Positions 1-11,522 of a stretch of DNA of 64,000 nucleotides are shown piece by piece; the stretch's first letter is position 1; each line of letters starts with the position of its first letter. Made by a program: the position numbers and the translations under genes. Source of the DNA: Celoporthe dispersa. Taxonomy: Eukaryota > Ascomycota > Sordariomycetes > Diaporthales > Cryphonectriaceae. The notes beneath the pieces are model-generated. The model made no database searches and had not been told where the DNA came from. It was given only the letters and a program-made list of their open reading frames with translations. Location of the stretch: the NCBI GenBank assembly GCA_016584495.1, contig WAID01000009.1, positions 682,001 to 746,000 on the forward strand. Direction: 5' to 3'.

Positions 1-930
1 CCGTTCCGGGGGAACCATGATTTGATTTTCTCATCACGTTGCATCGAGAAACCGACGTCGGAACGCCCCCAGGAGGGGAGGGATGAATCCTCACAGGACG
101 CCCTTGGCTGATTTTATTGGGGCGAGGGTATACTGTTCCAGCCGTTCTCGCCATCATCTGACCGGCTGACTCAACAGGTCATGATCGTCATACCACACTT
201 GCATGTGTAAATGCAGCACATCGAAGATTTGATGTCTCATTCCCGTGGGTGGGGAGAAAATGTCTACACGGCAGAGCTTGCAACGTCGGGCACCACGTCG
301 GACCTATCAGGTCACTCCCCCAACAGCCCACCTCCCCGAAGAAACATACATCATTGGCGACATTGTCTCTTTTTTCTTCCCCTCTCTGGTACCGAGCGTG
401 GGCAGGGATGGAGGGAGAAGAGGAAAAGAGTGGGAGAGGAGGGTCGGCTTCTCTCGCGAGACGCGAGACCGGCTGCTCGCTGACCTCACGATGATGTCTG
501 TGCTGTCGCCCTGCTGGAACCTTCGGATGCATCGCAGATGGGGGGGTAGGAGGGGGTCTAGGCCTTTTCTTCCCCTTCTTCTCTCACCAATCACCCTGCC
601 CGGCTTCTTCGGCTCGTGCATTTGCTGGCGGGCGCGATGTGCATTTGTCAAATTTTCGTGTCTCTCCTCACCGTCGATGGCTGGTCGGTGGGAGGGGTTG
701 TGCGCAGGTATAATACTACATAAAAGGGCAGCCCGCCCTCGCATCGTGTCTGTGTGCGGAGTGGCCCGTCTCCCTTACCTCTACATCGTCGCACCAGTGT
801 CAGCGAGAGACCAAGTTGTCAGGTAGTAATTAGGAAGTCACTTTGTCTCAAAAGGTTGACTGTATCACATACAGTACCGCTCAGCATACTCTTAGCCGCT
901 ATTACACCCAGCAGGACGAGCGTCGACAAG
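1..930. other. Upstream region of the opsin-related gene
   Basis: No coding region is supportable here; the open frames are short, overlapping and lack family resemblance. The last 230 bases carry a TATA-type element and the likely 5' leader of the downstream gene. One GAAnnTTC pair (517-524) resembles half of a heat-shock element, which would fit an Hsp30-like opsin-related gene, but a single copy is weak evidence. Confidence 0.5.
709..727 (+). promoter_or_regulatory. TATA-like element of the opsin-related gene
   Basis: Two AT-rich boxes, TATAAT at 709-714 and CATAAAAG at 719-726, stand in GC-rich surroundings about 205 bases before the start codon. The position is suitable for a core promoter with a leader of about 170 bases. 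This is inferred from sequence only. Confidence 0.4.
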
Positions 931-2043
931 ATGTTTCTCCAGGCAAGGAGCAACGATGCCCTCAACCTCAACCCGCCTGCGGGCGATCAGCACCTCACCG
1001 TGCACGGCTCCAACTGGCTGTGGGCGGTGACTGCTGTCTTTACCCTCCAATTTGTAAGCGTCTCCATGTCTCATCTGGAACACGCTGATTTATCTCTGCC
1101 CCCTCAGCCTTATTTGACAGCACAAAGAGAGACGCTGACACCCACTTGAAAAAGGTCGCCTTCTTCGTCCTCTCGTCCGTCCACAAGGGCGAGAAGATCT
1201 TCCACTACATCTTCACGATCACACTGCTCATCGGGTCCATTGCCTACTATGCCATGGCCGCCGATCTCGCGTGGGATGTCATCGGCCAGGTCGACCACGC
1301 CTGGAACGGTGACCGCCAGATCTTCTTTGCTAAATATGTGTACTGGTGTGTCTCCTTCCCTGCGGTGAACATCGCGCTGGGTCTCATCAGCGGTGTCTCC
1401 TGGGCTACGATCGCCTATACTGTCTTCTTGTCCTGGACCTGGTAAGTACTCTTGACAATCACAAACACATGACACACACACACACACACCCTATTACTAC
1501 TACTACTACTACTACTACTCCTGTTCCTTCTTGCTACAAAGACAGACTAACACAGTTGCCAACAGGGTGCTCTCCTACCTCTTCACAGCCTACACAGACT
1601 CCACCTACAAATGGGGCTTCTACGCCTTCGGGACCACGGCCTACCTCCTCCTCGCCTACGAGACCCTTTTCGAGGGCCGCCGCTCCCTTGCGGCCCGCGA
1701 CCTGGGCACCGTCCGCACCCACCACCTCGGCCTCGCCTCCTGGGTCAACCTCCTCTGGCTCAACTACCCCATCGCCTTTGGCATCTCCGACGGCGGCAAC
1801 GTCATCGGCGTCGTCGGCGACTTTATCTACTTTGGCATCCTGGACGTGCTGATGGTGCCTGTTGTCGCCGGCGCGTTCCTCTTCCTGGCGCGCAGGTGGG
1901 ATTATGGCCGGATGAATATTGCTTTCACGCAGTATGGTCGCGTCCGGGCGGCGCCGGGCACGTTCCCTGAGAAGAACAACAACGGCGATGCTGCTGCCGC
2001 TACGCCCGCGGGAGGCCCAGTCAATGATGTCCCTGCTGTCTAG
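931..2043 (+). CDS. Opsin-related (Hsp30/YRO2-like) seven-helix membrane protein without retinal lysine
   Basis: Exons are 931-1053, 1155-1441 and 1566-2043, giving 295 aa. Introns have GTAAGC and GTAAGT donors, and the first has a GCTGAC branch point. The protein has the microbial-rhodopsin fold: seven hydrophobic helices, an EKIFHY loop after helix A, and KYVYW in helix C. Residues needed for a light-driven pump are missing: the position of Asp85 in bacteriorhodopsin is Tyr, Arg82 is Lys, Asp96 is Ala, and the Schiff-base lysine in helix G (motif ILDVLMVPVV) is Val. This is the pattern of the fungal opsin-related and Hsp30/Mrh1/Yro2 group, which sits in the plasma membrane and responds to stress. 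Intron 2 carries CA and TAC microsatellites. The family call is firm; the cellular function is not known from sequence. Confidence 0.9.
1472..1519. repeat. AC and TAC microsatellites in intron 2
   Basis: An (AC)n tract at 1472-1489 is followed directly by a (TAC)n tract at 1495-1519. Both lie inside the second intron of the opsin-related gene, so length changes would not affect the protein. Confidence 0.9.
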
Positions 2044-3298
2044 GGATTCACACGAGGCTGACGAGGTACAATACCTGTCGCCCCTGAGACGAGACGCAGC
2101 GGGGAGAGCCAGTGACGGGGACAGTGTGTGCCCGAGTTGTCAGCTATGAACTAGGGTTGGCGAGACAAGATAATGATATCAGGGGATGGTTGCCGGGCGA
2201 GAACGGACGTTGTGAGACAAAGACGCCAGTGGAGGAGAATACTACCCTCGTTATGAGTTTCGATGATGATGTTGAGATACCGATATACCCTCTTTTTGAT
2301 TAACCATCGCATGCAAGAGCTGGGGTACCGGGCTCGAAATATTGTTGATTCAAATGAGTCGTTTTTATAGCGGCATTTGGCTAATATTAGTTAATTAATA
2401 TACTGGTGCCCCTCTCAGTGGTTGTATCCTGTCCAGGTTGGATAAAGACAGTCCACGCGAATCCTATGAGGCGTGCTATCGAGAGCCAACTCTTCCGGTC
2501 ACGGCTTATTAAGCCTGTTAAATTTATATTATTGTCGCACCAATTTGCATTCTTCCTAAGCATTTTCAATATCAGTACCAGGAGTTAGCCGCAAATCCAG
2601 TGTTCTCCCAAGACCTAGTAATTTGCATACCTTCGTCAGCTGGCGAGGAACAGTCAGAGCAAAATGCTCTCCACAATCCTATATCCAATAAAACGTCAGT
2701 ACTTCTGGGTTTCCTTTCCATATCAAAATATCCATCATTGTTATTCGAGAAGCACTGCTTTCCAGACTTACCTCGACTTGGAAATTTCCAGCCCCGAAAA
2801 GCTGCTGCAGCAGAGCCAAAAGCTTCCTTTTGTCGCAATAGCGCTCAGGAAGGACTTGCTGTTGCATGGTTCCTTTATCTTATATGTTGCAGGGAAGTAA
2901 AGGAGAAGATGATGAGACGGTAATCACTAAAATATCGTGAAGCAAAATGTCGGAGCATGCGATGGAATCCCGAGTGATAAGAGGCTCAAGTCTCATGCAT
3001 TTATGCCCAATTAGCCCAATATTATAGCGCTTATGTCGGACCACGCTTGTCAGATGCCTGTTTATGCTGCAAGCCACAAACGCCCGGTCAGTGTAGAAAT
3101 TGTCAGCTGAAGGAAGAGCTGCCAGGGGGGGGGGGCGGTGCTGCTGGCGAATAGGGTACGCCCTAGGCCCCTCTACCGACTGAGTCTCTACCTCTGATCT
3201 CTTTGTAGAAAGATGGCGAGGATGAAGACAAGAAGACATCAAGACATCCATTATTCTGACTTTGATACCTAGCTGTATGATCAGCTGCAAGATCTCCG
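2044..3298. other. Intergenic region
   Basis: No supportable gene. It holds the 3' end of the opsin-related transcript and the upstream region of the kinase-pseudokinase gene. It is AT-richer than its flanks, with a nine-G run near 3127-3135. Confidence 0.5.
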
Positions 3299-6150
3299 AT
3301 GGCGACACAGCTGCTTCGATCTCTCATTTGGGGCCTTCGCGTCCAGAACGTCGATGGAAAGTACTTTGTCCCTCATGGACGGCTGCAGTCCATCTTCACT
3401 GCTGAAATCATTGCTCAAGTTCTCTCCGAGTCTGGAATCGAGCATCAGGACCTACATGGAACAGTTGAGGTTGTTCTTCGTGGTGCACATAAAGTTCTGG
3501 CGATCCTGCTCTCAATACACCAAGTCCGCAGTATGGTCAGCTTCATCCAAAATGATCAACTGCAAGGCCAGGGTCTTGATATTTATCTGCCTATCCGGAA
3601 GGGTGCTCTTGCTTTCTTGCCTATGGAAGTCGCTGAGAGGTTCCATGAGGCTCAGTGGGAGTTCGCAGCTCCTATCTTCTCTCGTCAGTTTCAGCACCGA
3701 AACCTTGATCCACTCATGATAATGCCATTTGTGTCATCTGAATTTCTAGATGAAGGGGGTTTCGGGGACGTCTATCAGGTGGAACTTCATCCACATCATC
3801 ATGAGCTCGAGCATCTGAGCAGAGACAACGTCAGACTGCACCATCAAATTGTCCACATAATATACCATCTTTGCTGACGTGGAGAAGACAGGTTGTCAAA
3901 ATCGTTCGCAAGGAAATCAAATCCAAGTCGGCTGATTTTAAAGATAATGAACAACGTGTTCTATCGATTCTGAATACTGTAAAGCACCCCAACATACTGG
4001 AGCTTCTCGGGTCGTACAGCTTCCAGGGAAAGCAGAACTTACTTTTCCCCTCGCGTCTCGCTCTCTCCGTTCATATATTGACTCCGACTGCGTTATGCCC
4101 GGTCTCTCAGACGATACCTCGGTGATATTAGCGTTGCCGGGGCTCGCATCTGCTCTGGAGACACTCCACTCGTATGCCTTGGGGAAAATCACCCAGATCG
4201 GATGCCACCACGATATTAAACCCGCCAATATTCTGATCATGGACGGTCGGCTTGTGCTGGCTGATTTTGGCCTATCCACAATGAAGCCGGAGACGGCAGG
4301 TTCCGACACCCTGCTTCGTTTTGGGCAAGGATACTACTTTGCTCCCGAATGCGAGGACAACGAGGATGGCTTCGAGAGACACCGGATCGGTAGATCGAGC
4401 GATGTCTGGTCATTAGGCTGCGTCCTGCTTGAGCTTCTTGTGTTCGTGCTGAGTGGTTCCCAGGGAGTCAAGGCGTTCAAGGACAGTCGGCGCGTGGTGT
4501 TCGGTGGCTACTTCACTGCTTTCACGTTTCACTACGGGAACAATCCCAACCCGGGCGTCGAGACAAAGCTCCAGCAGCTGCATACTACAGCACCTGACGA
4601 GGCGAGGCAGGACTTGCTGGCCCTGATCGGCGACATGCTACGCATTGAGCCGAATCTTCGCCCGACAGCTTCTCAGGTTGTCCGGCGCCTGCGCAGCTTG
4701 GCCGTCAGGCACCTTGTGGATACCATACAGGATGGGCTCCGGAATATTGAGATGTCAGGCCAACCGTTCGACTTTTATTCTTGAAGCAGAGAGGCTGAAG
4801 TGCTGGAACAAGATATTTCTCGCCGCCATGGGCTCGTCTGCACTACCTGTGCTAGAATCGACTCCCGCATACAAGAACCTCACGGACCTGCTTCTGGAAC
4901 TTAAGGATGAATCCTTAGCTCTCCGAAACAATGTCTACAACATCCACATCAGTGTCTCAAGATTTCGGAGGATCAATGTTGCCCTGTCAGAGACACTCGA
5001 ATCGCCACTGCAGACTGCGGTGATGAAGGAGTTCGAGCTGCGGATCCTGACTTCCGACAAAAGCGACTCGCTCAACGAACTGCAGGGCGACCTTGATGAT
5101 GCCTGCGCTTATGAAAGGATTGGTACTCTGGCTGCAGTCAGGCATATGCACGAATTGAGCCAAGCTCCATCGACAGCGGCAATGCAGCAGTGCTGGAAAA
5201 TTGACAGGGACCATCTCTATAGCCAAGACCGCAACGTCTCCGGGCCGTTCGGATTGGCGAGGCTTGCATCTGAAAAGTCAGAGCCACAGGAGGTTCTTAT
5301 CCAATGGATGGTATACGATTCGAAGTGGGCTTCTGAAATAGGGGATCTGCTCTTCGCCCGTGTCGAGGCCATTGTTGAGCTTCACCGCTCTGTCTCGCAA
5401 ACACCGGGCTTCCGTGCCCTGGACTGCCACGGATATTACCACGAGTCGACGAGACGTGCTTTTGGCCTACTCTTGAAGTATCCTGAGCCAAGATCCAATG
5501 TTCAGAGAAGACAGCCGCCGATCACTTTGCACCAATTGATGAGGGAGGCGAACGCGAGCCGAGGGCGCAGTCGTCCTGAGCTTGGGGATCTCTTTAGGCT
5601 CGCCCGAGCGCTGGCTTCATCACTTCTGGAATATCATATAATTGGATGGCTGCACAAAAGCATATCCTCTCACCACATCGTGTTTTTCAACACCAGCTCG
5701 TCCTGGTCAGAATACGACATCTCGAAACCCTATATTATTGGATTCGACCACAGTCGAGAGGATAGACCCAGTGAATACTCCGAGGGCCCTGACCAAGAGG
5801 CAATCCGCCAAAAGTACCAGCATCCCTTATACCAAAGTGGGAAATACAGGTTCCGCCCAGAATTTGACTACTTCAGCCTGGGACTTGTTCTTCTTGAAAT
5901 AGGCCTCTGGAAGCCACTCAGCTCTTCGATTACCCCTGGAAACGACTATTCGAGTTACATAGAGACTTTGAAGGAGAATGCAATGCCCTATGTGGGACAG
6001 AGAATGGGTAAAATATACGGGGAGGCACTTTGGTCCTGCTTGACCTTTGACGACGACACTGTTGCGTTGAGTAACGAGCGGTCACGTGCCGAGAGCGCCT
6101 CCAGATTTAGGGACGCTGTCATTGAAAATCTTGGCCGTTGCTCAGCATAA
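3299..6150 (+). CDS. Kinase-pseudokinase protein, interrupted by two one-base shifts
   Basis: Exon 1 is 3299-3829; intron 3830-3891 has a GCTGAC branch point; exon 2 runs from 3892. Residues 1-150 are a predicted leader domain of unknown function. A complete Ser/Thr kinase follows: glycine loop GGFGDV near 153, Lys180, HHDIKPAN near 283-290, DFG near 302, then FAPE and DVWSLG. The second half has a helical linker and a kinase-like domain in which the catalytic loop reads LHKSISSHHI and DFG is replaced by GFDHSRE, so it should be catalytically dead. The frame changes twice: one base is missing at the TTTTCCCC run (4043-4050), and one is extra near 4776, where a stop would otherwise separate the halves by 43 bases. 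With both corrected the product is about 929 aa. Alternatives are a pseudogene, or two genes with the second starting at the ATG at 4828. Confidence 0.7.
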
Positions 6151-6200
6151 ATAAAGGTGACCCAAGGGGTCTAATTATTCTCACAACAGCAATGATTCTT

Positions 6201-8087
6201 TTATCTGATACTGGCTTGGAGCCTTCGGCTTAGCCACATATAATAAAACAGTGTTAGCAGGACAAGTGGCGATGCGATCACGAAATAGACCCATATGTCA
6301 GATGTCATAGTCAGCTGTAGTCGATCCAGTGATCCCACGGGCTGTGCTTGGACGAGACTCGAGCTGAAAATGGACTTCAAGATCATGTTAGTGACCCAGA
6401 ACCGAAATAAAAAGATCAGATGAAGCCCCAGGCCCGTGTTATTTACTTACAGCGACAAGAGAGGCCGGCAGGTATAAAGCGGCCAAGACGGACAAAGCTT
6501 TCATGACCTCCGCATCTCTCTTGCTTTCATGGGCGAGCTTCGCAACCTCTTTGTGCTCCTGCCGAGCGTGGCTTGCGATATCCCGCATCTGAGCCAGCTC
6601 CATGTGGGCGGCCTGTTGACACTTCGAGCAGGTTTCCTCCTGGCGATATCCGACAATTCCTAAGAGCTATGTAGTTGGAGAAGTCTTGTGATCAGTATGT
6701 ACAACATGACGGAATACTCAAGATGCTAGGGGGGAGGGGGAGGGGATAAGGGCTCACCAGACTCTCCACATGCGTGCAATAGTCTAATAATTTCATAGCA
6801 GCTCTGTCATAATACATTAGGGTGGATCGGATGCTCTGCAGCTCCTGATACACGCTCTGATCACATGCAGCGGATGGCATTAATAACGATATGTCTCGAA
6901 GGAGTTTGCTCCAGCCATCCACTATTTCCACAGTGGACTCGAGGGTTTGGACCGTTCTCAGTATTTTCTGACGTAGCACCTGAAGACGCTGAGCGTCTCC
7001 AAAGTTGACTTCGAAGTCATGCTTGTACGGTCTGCCGACCCTCGAAAAGCAGGCTTTGTTATCCTACAGAATGAAGAGAAGAGAATGAGCATAGTTCTTG
7101 GCAGAAATTCTCATCAACCCTAATTTGGCTCCCCAACATGAGGGGCGACTTACCAGATCCCGCAATGTCTGTCGAAGATGGGCTGTGAACTTGCTCCACC
7201 CTTTAGTCGTAGTCTTCAACAGTACCATGTTGGCCTCAATGCACTGTTGAAGGCCAGGCTTCTTTTCTTGAGCCGACGTGGTGTCGACGAAGTCCTTGAG
7301 CATATCAGGCTGAGGCTGTACGAAGATCCAGACGACGTCCTGTCTGGCAATATCGACACGCTGGTACACAGCGCATTGACGCAGCGACCATGGAGACCCA
7401 GTTGTGCGCCCATTCGGGGCCATATATCGGAATAAATAGCAGACCTCTATCTAGAAGTTTTAGGCCTCAACGTCGCCGACAGTCGTGAGGGGTGAATGGA
7501 TCGGGATGAAGGGTTTCTTACCAACGCCTTCCAGTAGTATGTCTTTTGCGTGGTCACGCGTTTGGGTCCTGCAGTGGAAACCTTCCCATACTTCATCGTC
7601 GTCGTTCTCTCGGTAGCCAAAGCTTGAAATACAATCCAGGAATCTGGGAAACACATTATGCCGAGAAAGAAGCTCGCTGGCGACCTCGTGAGTGATAAGC
7701 AAATGACCCCATGAATACTCTTGCGGGATTATGCTATGGGTATTGTGATGTTAGCGGCAAGATTTACAATCTAAAAGCTGAAGTGAAGAATATATATACT
7801 GTAGACTTACAAGATCGAAGTCTTTCCTTCTCGACCTTGTCGCTGAGACTAGCAACAGCCAGGTTAACAACCAGTCTGCTCTTGCGGGAACGCAAGCGCC
7901 GCCCCGGCTCTACCTAACTCACCTTGTAGTATTGCTGCAGTTGGTTGAGACCTGTGATGGTGGTGGTGGATGAGCTGCTATATGAGTGAGAGCTGCCGTG
8001 ACTGGGAAATTCTATTACTTCTAGAGAGTTGACCGTGTTATTGAACAGCCGTGCGGCATCAGCACGAAGTGCCTGCTTCCAGTTCAT
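6201..8087 (-). CDS. CorA-like two-helix membrane protein
   Basis: Seven exons join in frame (8087-7923, 7842-7811, 7733-7522, 7446-7154, 7063-6758, 6666-6451, 6374-6201), giving 465 aa. The start was chosen because the first exon runs in frame from this ATG into QQYYK and a GTGAGT donor. The body is a soluble, mostly helical domain with PQEYSWGHLLIT and DPWSLRQ-like segments typical of fungal CorA-like proteins. The C-terminus has two membrane helices, one within VLAALYLPASLVASIF and one within WVYFVIASPLVLLTLFYY. The Gly-Met-Asn selectivity motif of true CorA Mg2+ channels is absent; SIFSSSLVQ follows the first helix instead. It points tail to tail at the kinase-pseudokinase gene, 50 bases away. 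Membrane topology is well supported; ion transport is not. Confidence 0.8.
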
Positions 8088-8946
8088 CGCCGCTTATTCT
8101 CGCTCTGTAGAAATTTTGGCGTTGCCTGTGGTACAAAGAAGAAGAACAGAAAAGAAAAAAGTCTGCAAGCAGTCAGTCCTGTCCACTGCAAACCGCAATC
8201 TTATTTGTCGAATCTATAGAATGGGAGAATCGCAGTCTGGTAGCCATGGGCTATGCAAGGGCTCGGAGGCTGAGCTGTGGCGCAGTGCTTGTTGCTTAGG
8301 ACATTACGGGCTCAAACTTGAATCTGACATGATGCTAAATACCAACCAAGTGGGAGATCATTTTCGTTCTAGAGGGTAAAAAGGATTTTTATTCCTTCTT
8401 GTGTTCGCTCAAAGGTTAACCATTTATAAAGAAGTATCAACTTCCCTAAGAATACAATAGTTCCAAATAAATTAAAACTTCCGACACCGTCTACATTTTA
8501 GCTGTGACAGCCTCCTCTAATCGTCATACGCAACACTACTAAGCTTTCATCATCTATCTTACAAGCAAAGTTGTGTAAAATGCCGCTCCTCATCTTTATA
8601 CTATACTATCGGTCTCTGCTTCCCTGGATCTTTTATGATTGATCGGTATTTTTCCACGAGCTGGTGATGTGAGGAACAGCCCACTAGATCGTCTCCGGCT
8701 GTCCTCCTGTCAGGCTTGAAAAGGGATACAAGTAAGGTGAGATGGTGTGAGCTGCTCCAGCGCTGCTCAATCAAAAATCAATTGCTAAAGAACTATCGAA
8801 CCCAGCCCACTTTCCTTCCTTATCCTGCTATGGGCTTGTCAGTTTGCCATATCAAATTCATAATCACAAATGCTCTGCTCCGGAACTATGCTTTCGCGAA
8901 AACTCTAAACTTTTCCTGCTCTTTCCGCGGCGGTCTCAATCATCGC
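8088..8946. other. Intergenic region
   Basis: No supportable gene. It is AT-rich and contains the upstream region of the CorA-like gene and the 3' end of the secreted-protein gene; both are transcribed leftward. Confidence 0.5.
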
Positions 8947-10141
8947 TTAATGCGACTTCTTGGGCGATGTTTTAGCTTTGGGTGTCGTAGCAGCTTTGGA
9001 GCTCGTGGCAGCCTTGGAGGTTGAAGTAGCCTTGGACGTCGTGGTAGCCTGTGAGCTTACAGAGGACTGAGCGGTCGTAGTGGCCTGAGATGTCGTTGTT
9101 GATTGCAAACTCGTCGCCGACTGAGAGCTTGTGACGGTTTGGGAACCTGTGGTAGACCCAGAGGTAGTCGTGGATCCTGTAGAGATCGGGCAGGCGGACG
9201 TATCGGCCCTCTTAGCCTTTTTGGCATTTGAAAGGCCTTTAACATTCCCGAGGTAATCGCCTGACTTATAGTCGACTCGGTTAAAGCCCGTCATCGTCGA
9301 TGCCTGGTCTTTGGGGTAGCATTCTCCGCACACATCCATAGTGTCGAGCATTGTGAACGGTATGGCCATCTGCAAGTACGTATCCAGCGGCGAGAAGCGC
9401 AGAGTGGTGCTGGGATCAAACGCGTTGCTCGAGATCTGCTTAATATACTCATTGATCATATCGTCCTTATACCGGATGCACTGGCTCTGGGCGATCCAGG
9501 CTTTGGCAGCCTTTTGCAGCTGTGCCTGGTCGGCGTAGGCGACGCACCAGCTTTACAATCTCGTTAGCACAAGATTTGGTCACAAGATAGATTTCTAGGG
9601 AGGTGTACGTACTTGACGCCACTTCCACCACCAGGGTAGTCGCCGAAGCCGTCACTGAAATAGACGGCCGAGCTACCGAGATCAATGCCATTGGGCTGTG
9701 TCTTGGGGAATTTTTTGCTGGAGTTGATGGTGTCGGCAATGCTCTATAACAAGAACCCATTAGCTGCTACCTTCTGAAGCTCCAGGCAGGTTATTGAGGA
9801 AGGGAATCAAGTTGTTGTGGATTCCAAAGTTTGCTACGGCGCAGATTTCCCAGCTGGAGGTTGACTATTCTTCAACCTTGTTACAGGATGAACTCCCGTT
9901 TACTTCCTTTAGGTTGAGAGTCCTCAGGGCCGTACTAAACAGAATTTGAAATCGTTGAGCACAGTGACATATGCCTTACCTGGGTTGTGACAGTACGGTA
10001 CCCAATAATTACGCCGCTGCACTGATTAGCGGGTGTTGACTGGGTGTTTCCACGCTCTTGGAGACCGAAATCGACAGGAGAGGCTGCTGACAGGCCCAGC
10101 AGCAGGAAAGAAACAAGGGCGTTGGTTGAGGAACGCATCAT
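8947..10141 (-). CDS. Secreted Ser/Thr-rich protein of unknown function
   Basis: Exons are 10141-9980, 9743-9613 and 9550-8947, giving 298 aa. The N-terminus is a signal peptide (MMRSSTNALV then SFLLLGLSAASP). A globular part carries GYRTV, a segment DLGSSAVYFSDGFGDYPG and then WCVAYAD, followed by a long low-complexity tail rich in Ser, Thr, Gln, Ala and Lys that ends in KKSH. No GPI signal is present. The order of a YRTV motif, a G-x-Y/F-x-S segment and a WCV-YA segment resembles a family of small secreted fungal proteins sometimes compared with ADP-ribosyltransferase folds; I cannot confirm that here. Intron 1 (9744-9979, 236 nt) is long for this genome and may hide another small exon. Role unknown; extracellular or cell-wall location inferred. 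Confidence 0.65.
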
Positions 10142-11522
10142 TATTGGTGTTGGTAGAAAATGAACAGAAGAGATGAAGAGGAGCAAGCAGATTGCTGACG
10201 GTTGACGAAGGGATCCGAGCAGGTCGCCGAGTTAAAACAAAACAACGCCGACCAGTCGCAGGCAGACTTCCGGAAGCCTACACAGAAAAGAAAAACAAGA
10301 AAATAATCGAGAGTATAAGAGATCAAGGTGAAGAGGCCAACGTCCTAATGTCTGGATTCTAAAATCAAGAATGCATGCGTCCTAGGATGGGAATGAACTT
10401 GATCCGAACCTCAGATACGTACATGTACTTATATAATTACGTCTGCTCCTAACGTATAGATCTCTGACAAGGGCACTGCCCCTTTGCCAAGTATTACAAT
10501 GCAGCTTTCTCGACTGTGTCGGCCTCAGGGTCTGGTTGAGAAGAATGGAGAGAGACTCAGGATATTCCATTTTTTTCTCATCGTGAGCGTTTCATCACAA
10601 AGACCGCCTGCACAAGACCTCTTCAGACCCATCTTAGGTTAGAAATCAGCATAGCCAAGGCTTAGCAGGGGAGTGCGACGGCCAGGCCCTAGACGTGCAA
10701 AGTAGCAAAGTGTGGCCCTACAGTAATGTTTTCTACCGCAAATACAATTCCTGAGGCGGTGATTAATAAGAACAAAGATACAATGCTTATGTCCTTGATT
10801 CTTTGGTCATCCGTTCTCTGCGGGAGGAGGCCACTCTGGGGGATTTTCAGGGCTAAAAACAGGTTCTTACGCAAGTGGTCGAAACATGGAGGCCAGTCTT
10901 TGCGAGTACCTAAATGGGTGATACTGTAAGGCTTCCCGTGATTATGCTGAATGCGGAACGGCATTTACTATTAAGGAGTGCTTGGCAGCGGCCTCCTGCA
11001 CCCCCAGGCCTCTTCAGCTCTGTCAGAGGGAATGTAACCAGTCGCTTTTCTGAAGATCTGTGTGGGCGTTAGTGTAACGTAGGGGGCAGATCGAAAGTAT
11101 TGTGTCCTTGGTTTGGTGGTTTTTTTTCACGAATTACAACACGGTCCCTAAGCTTGCGCAAGACGGACACATATTGGCGAGGTTGAGGTCTCGTGGCCGC
11201 GGATGCCATTCTATTTGAGCCGCACCGTTGTAATGCCATCGTAGAAATGAACCAGAGGTGTGAGTACCATGAAACACTTACGTGAGATCGCGCGCTGCCG
11301 CTTTGGGCCGACACAGGTCCCAGGTTCTCTGCAAATGCGCGCGTCTTACAGAGCAAACCAGTCGAGATTTTAGGCTACAGTACTTAGGTACCTTGGCGCT
11401 TTTCAGGTGAGGCAACCTGTCTAGTTCTGACCTCTCACCTTTTAATCTCCCAGCCCACCCACCTGGTCTACCAATACCTTGAGCACGACTTCATCCTGCA
11501 CAGCAAGTTCTGAAAAATAATC
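10142..11522. other. Intergenic region
   Basis: No gene I can support. Minus-strand open frames at 10689-10964 and 11069-11356 contain some plausible sequence (a hydrophobic stretch VSLFLLITASGIVFA in the first) but have no start, splice context or family match I recognise. Confidence 0.4.

Noticed and set aside
4645..4827. Coding upstream of the ATG at 4828 as a separate N-terminus of the pseudokinase
   Set aside because: Most of this frame is a shadow of the kinase C-terminus; only the part after about 4777 continues the linker, which is better explained by a one-base shift.
10689..11356. Minus-strand open frames with a hydrophobic stretch between the secreted-protein gene and the unknown gene
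   Set aside because: No consistent exon structure, start or recognised family; cannot be told from chance.
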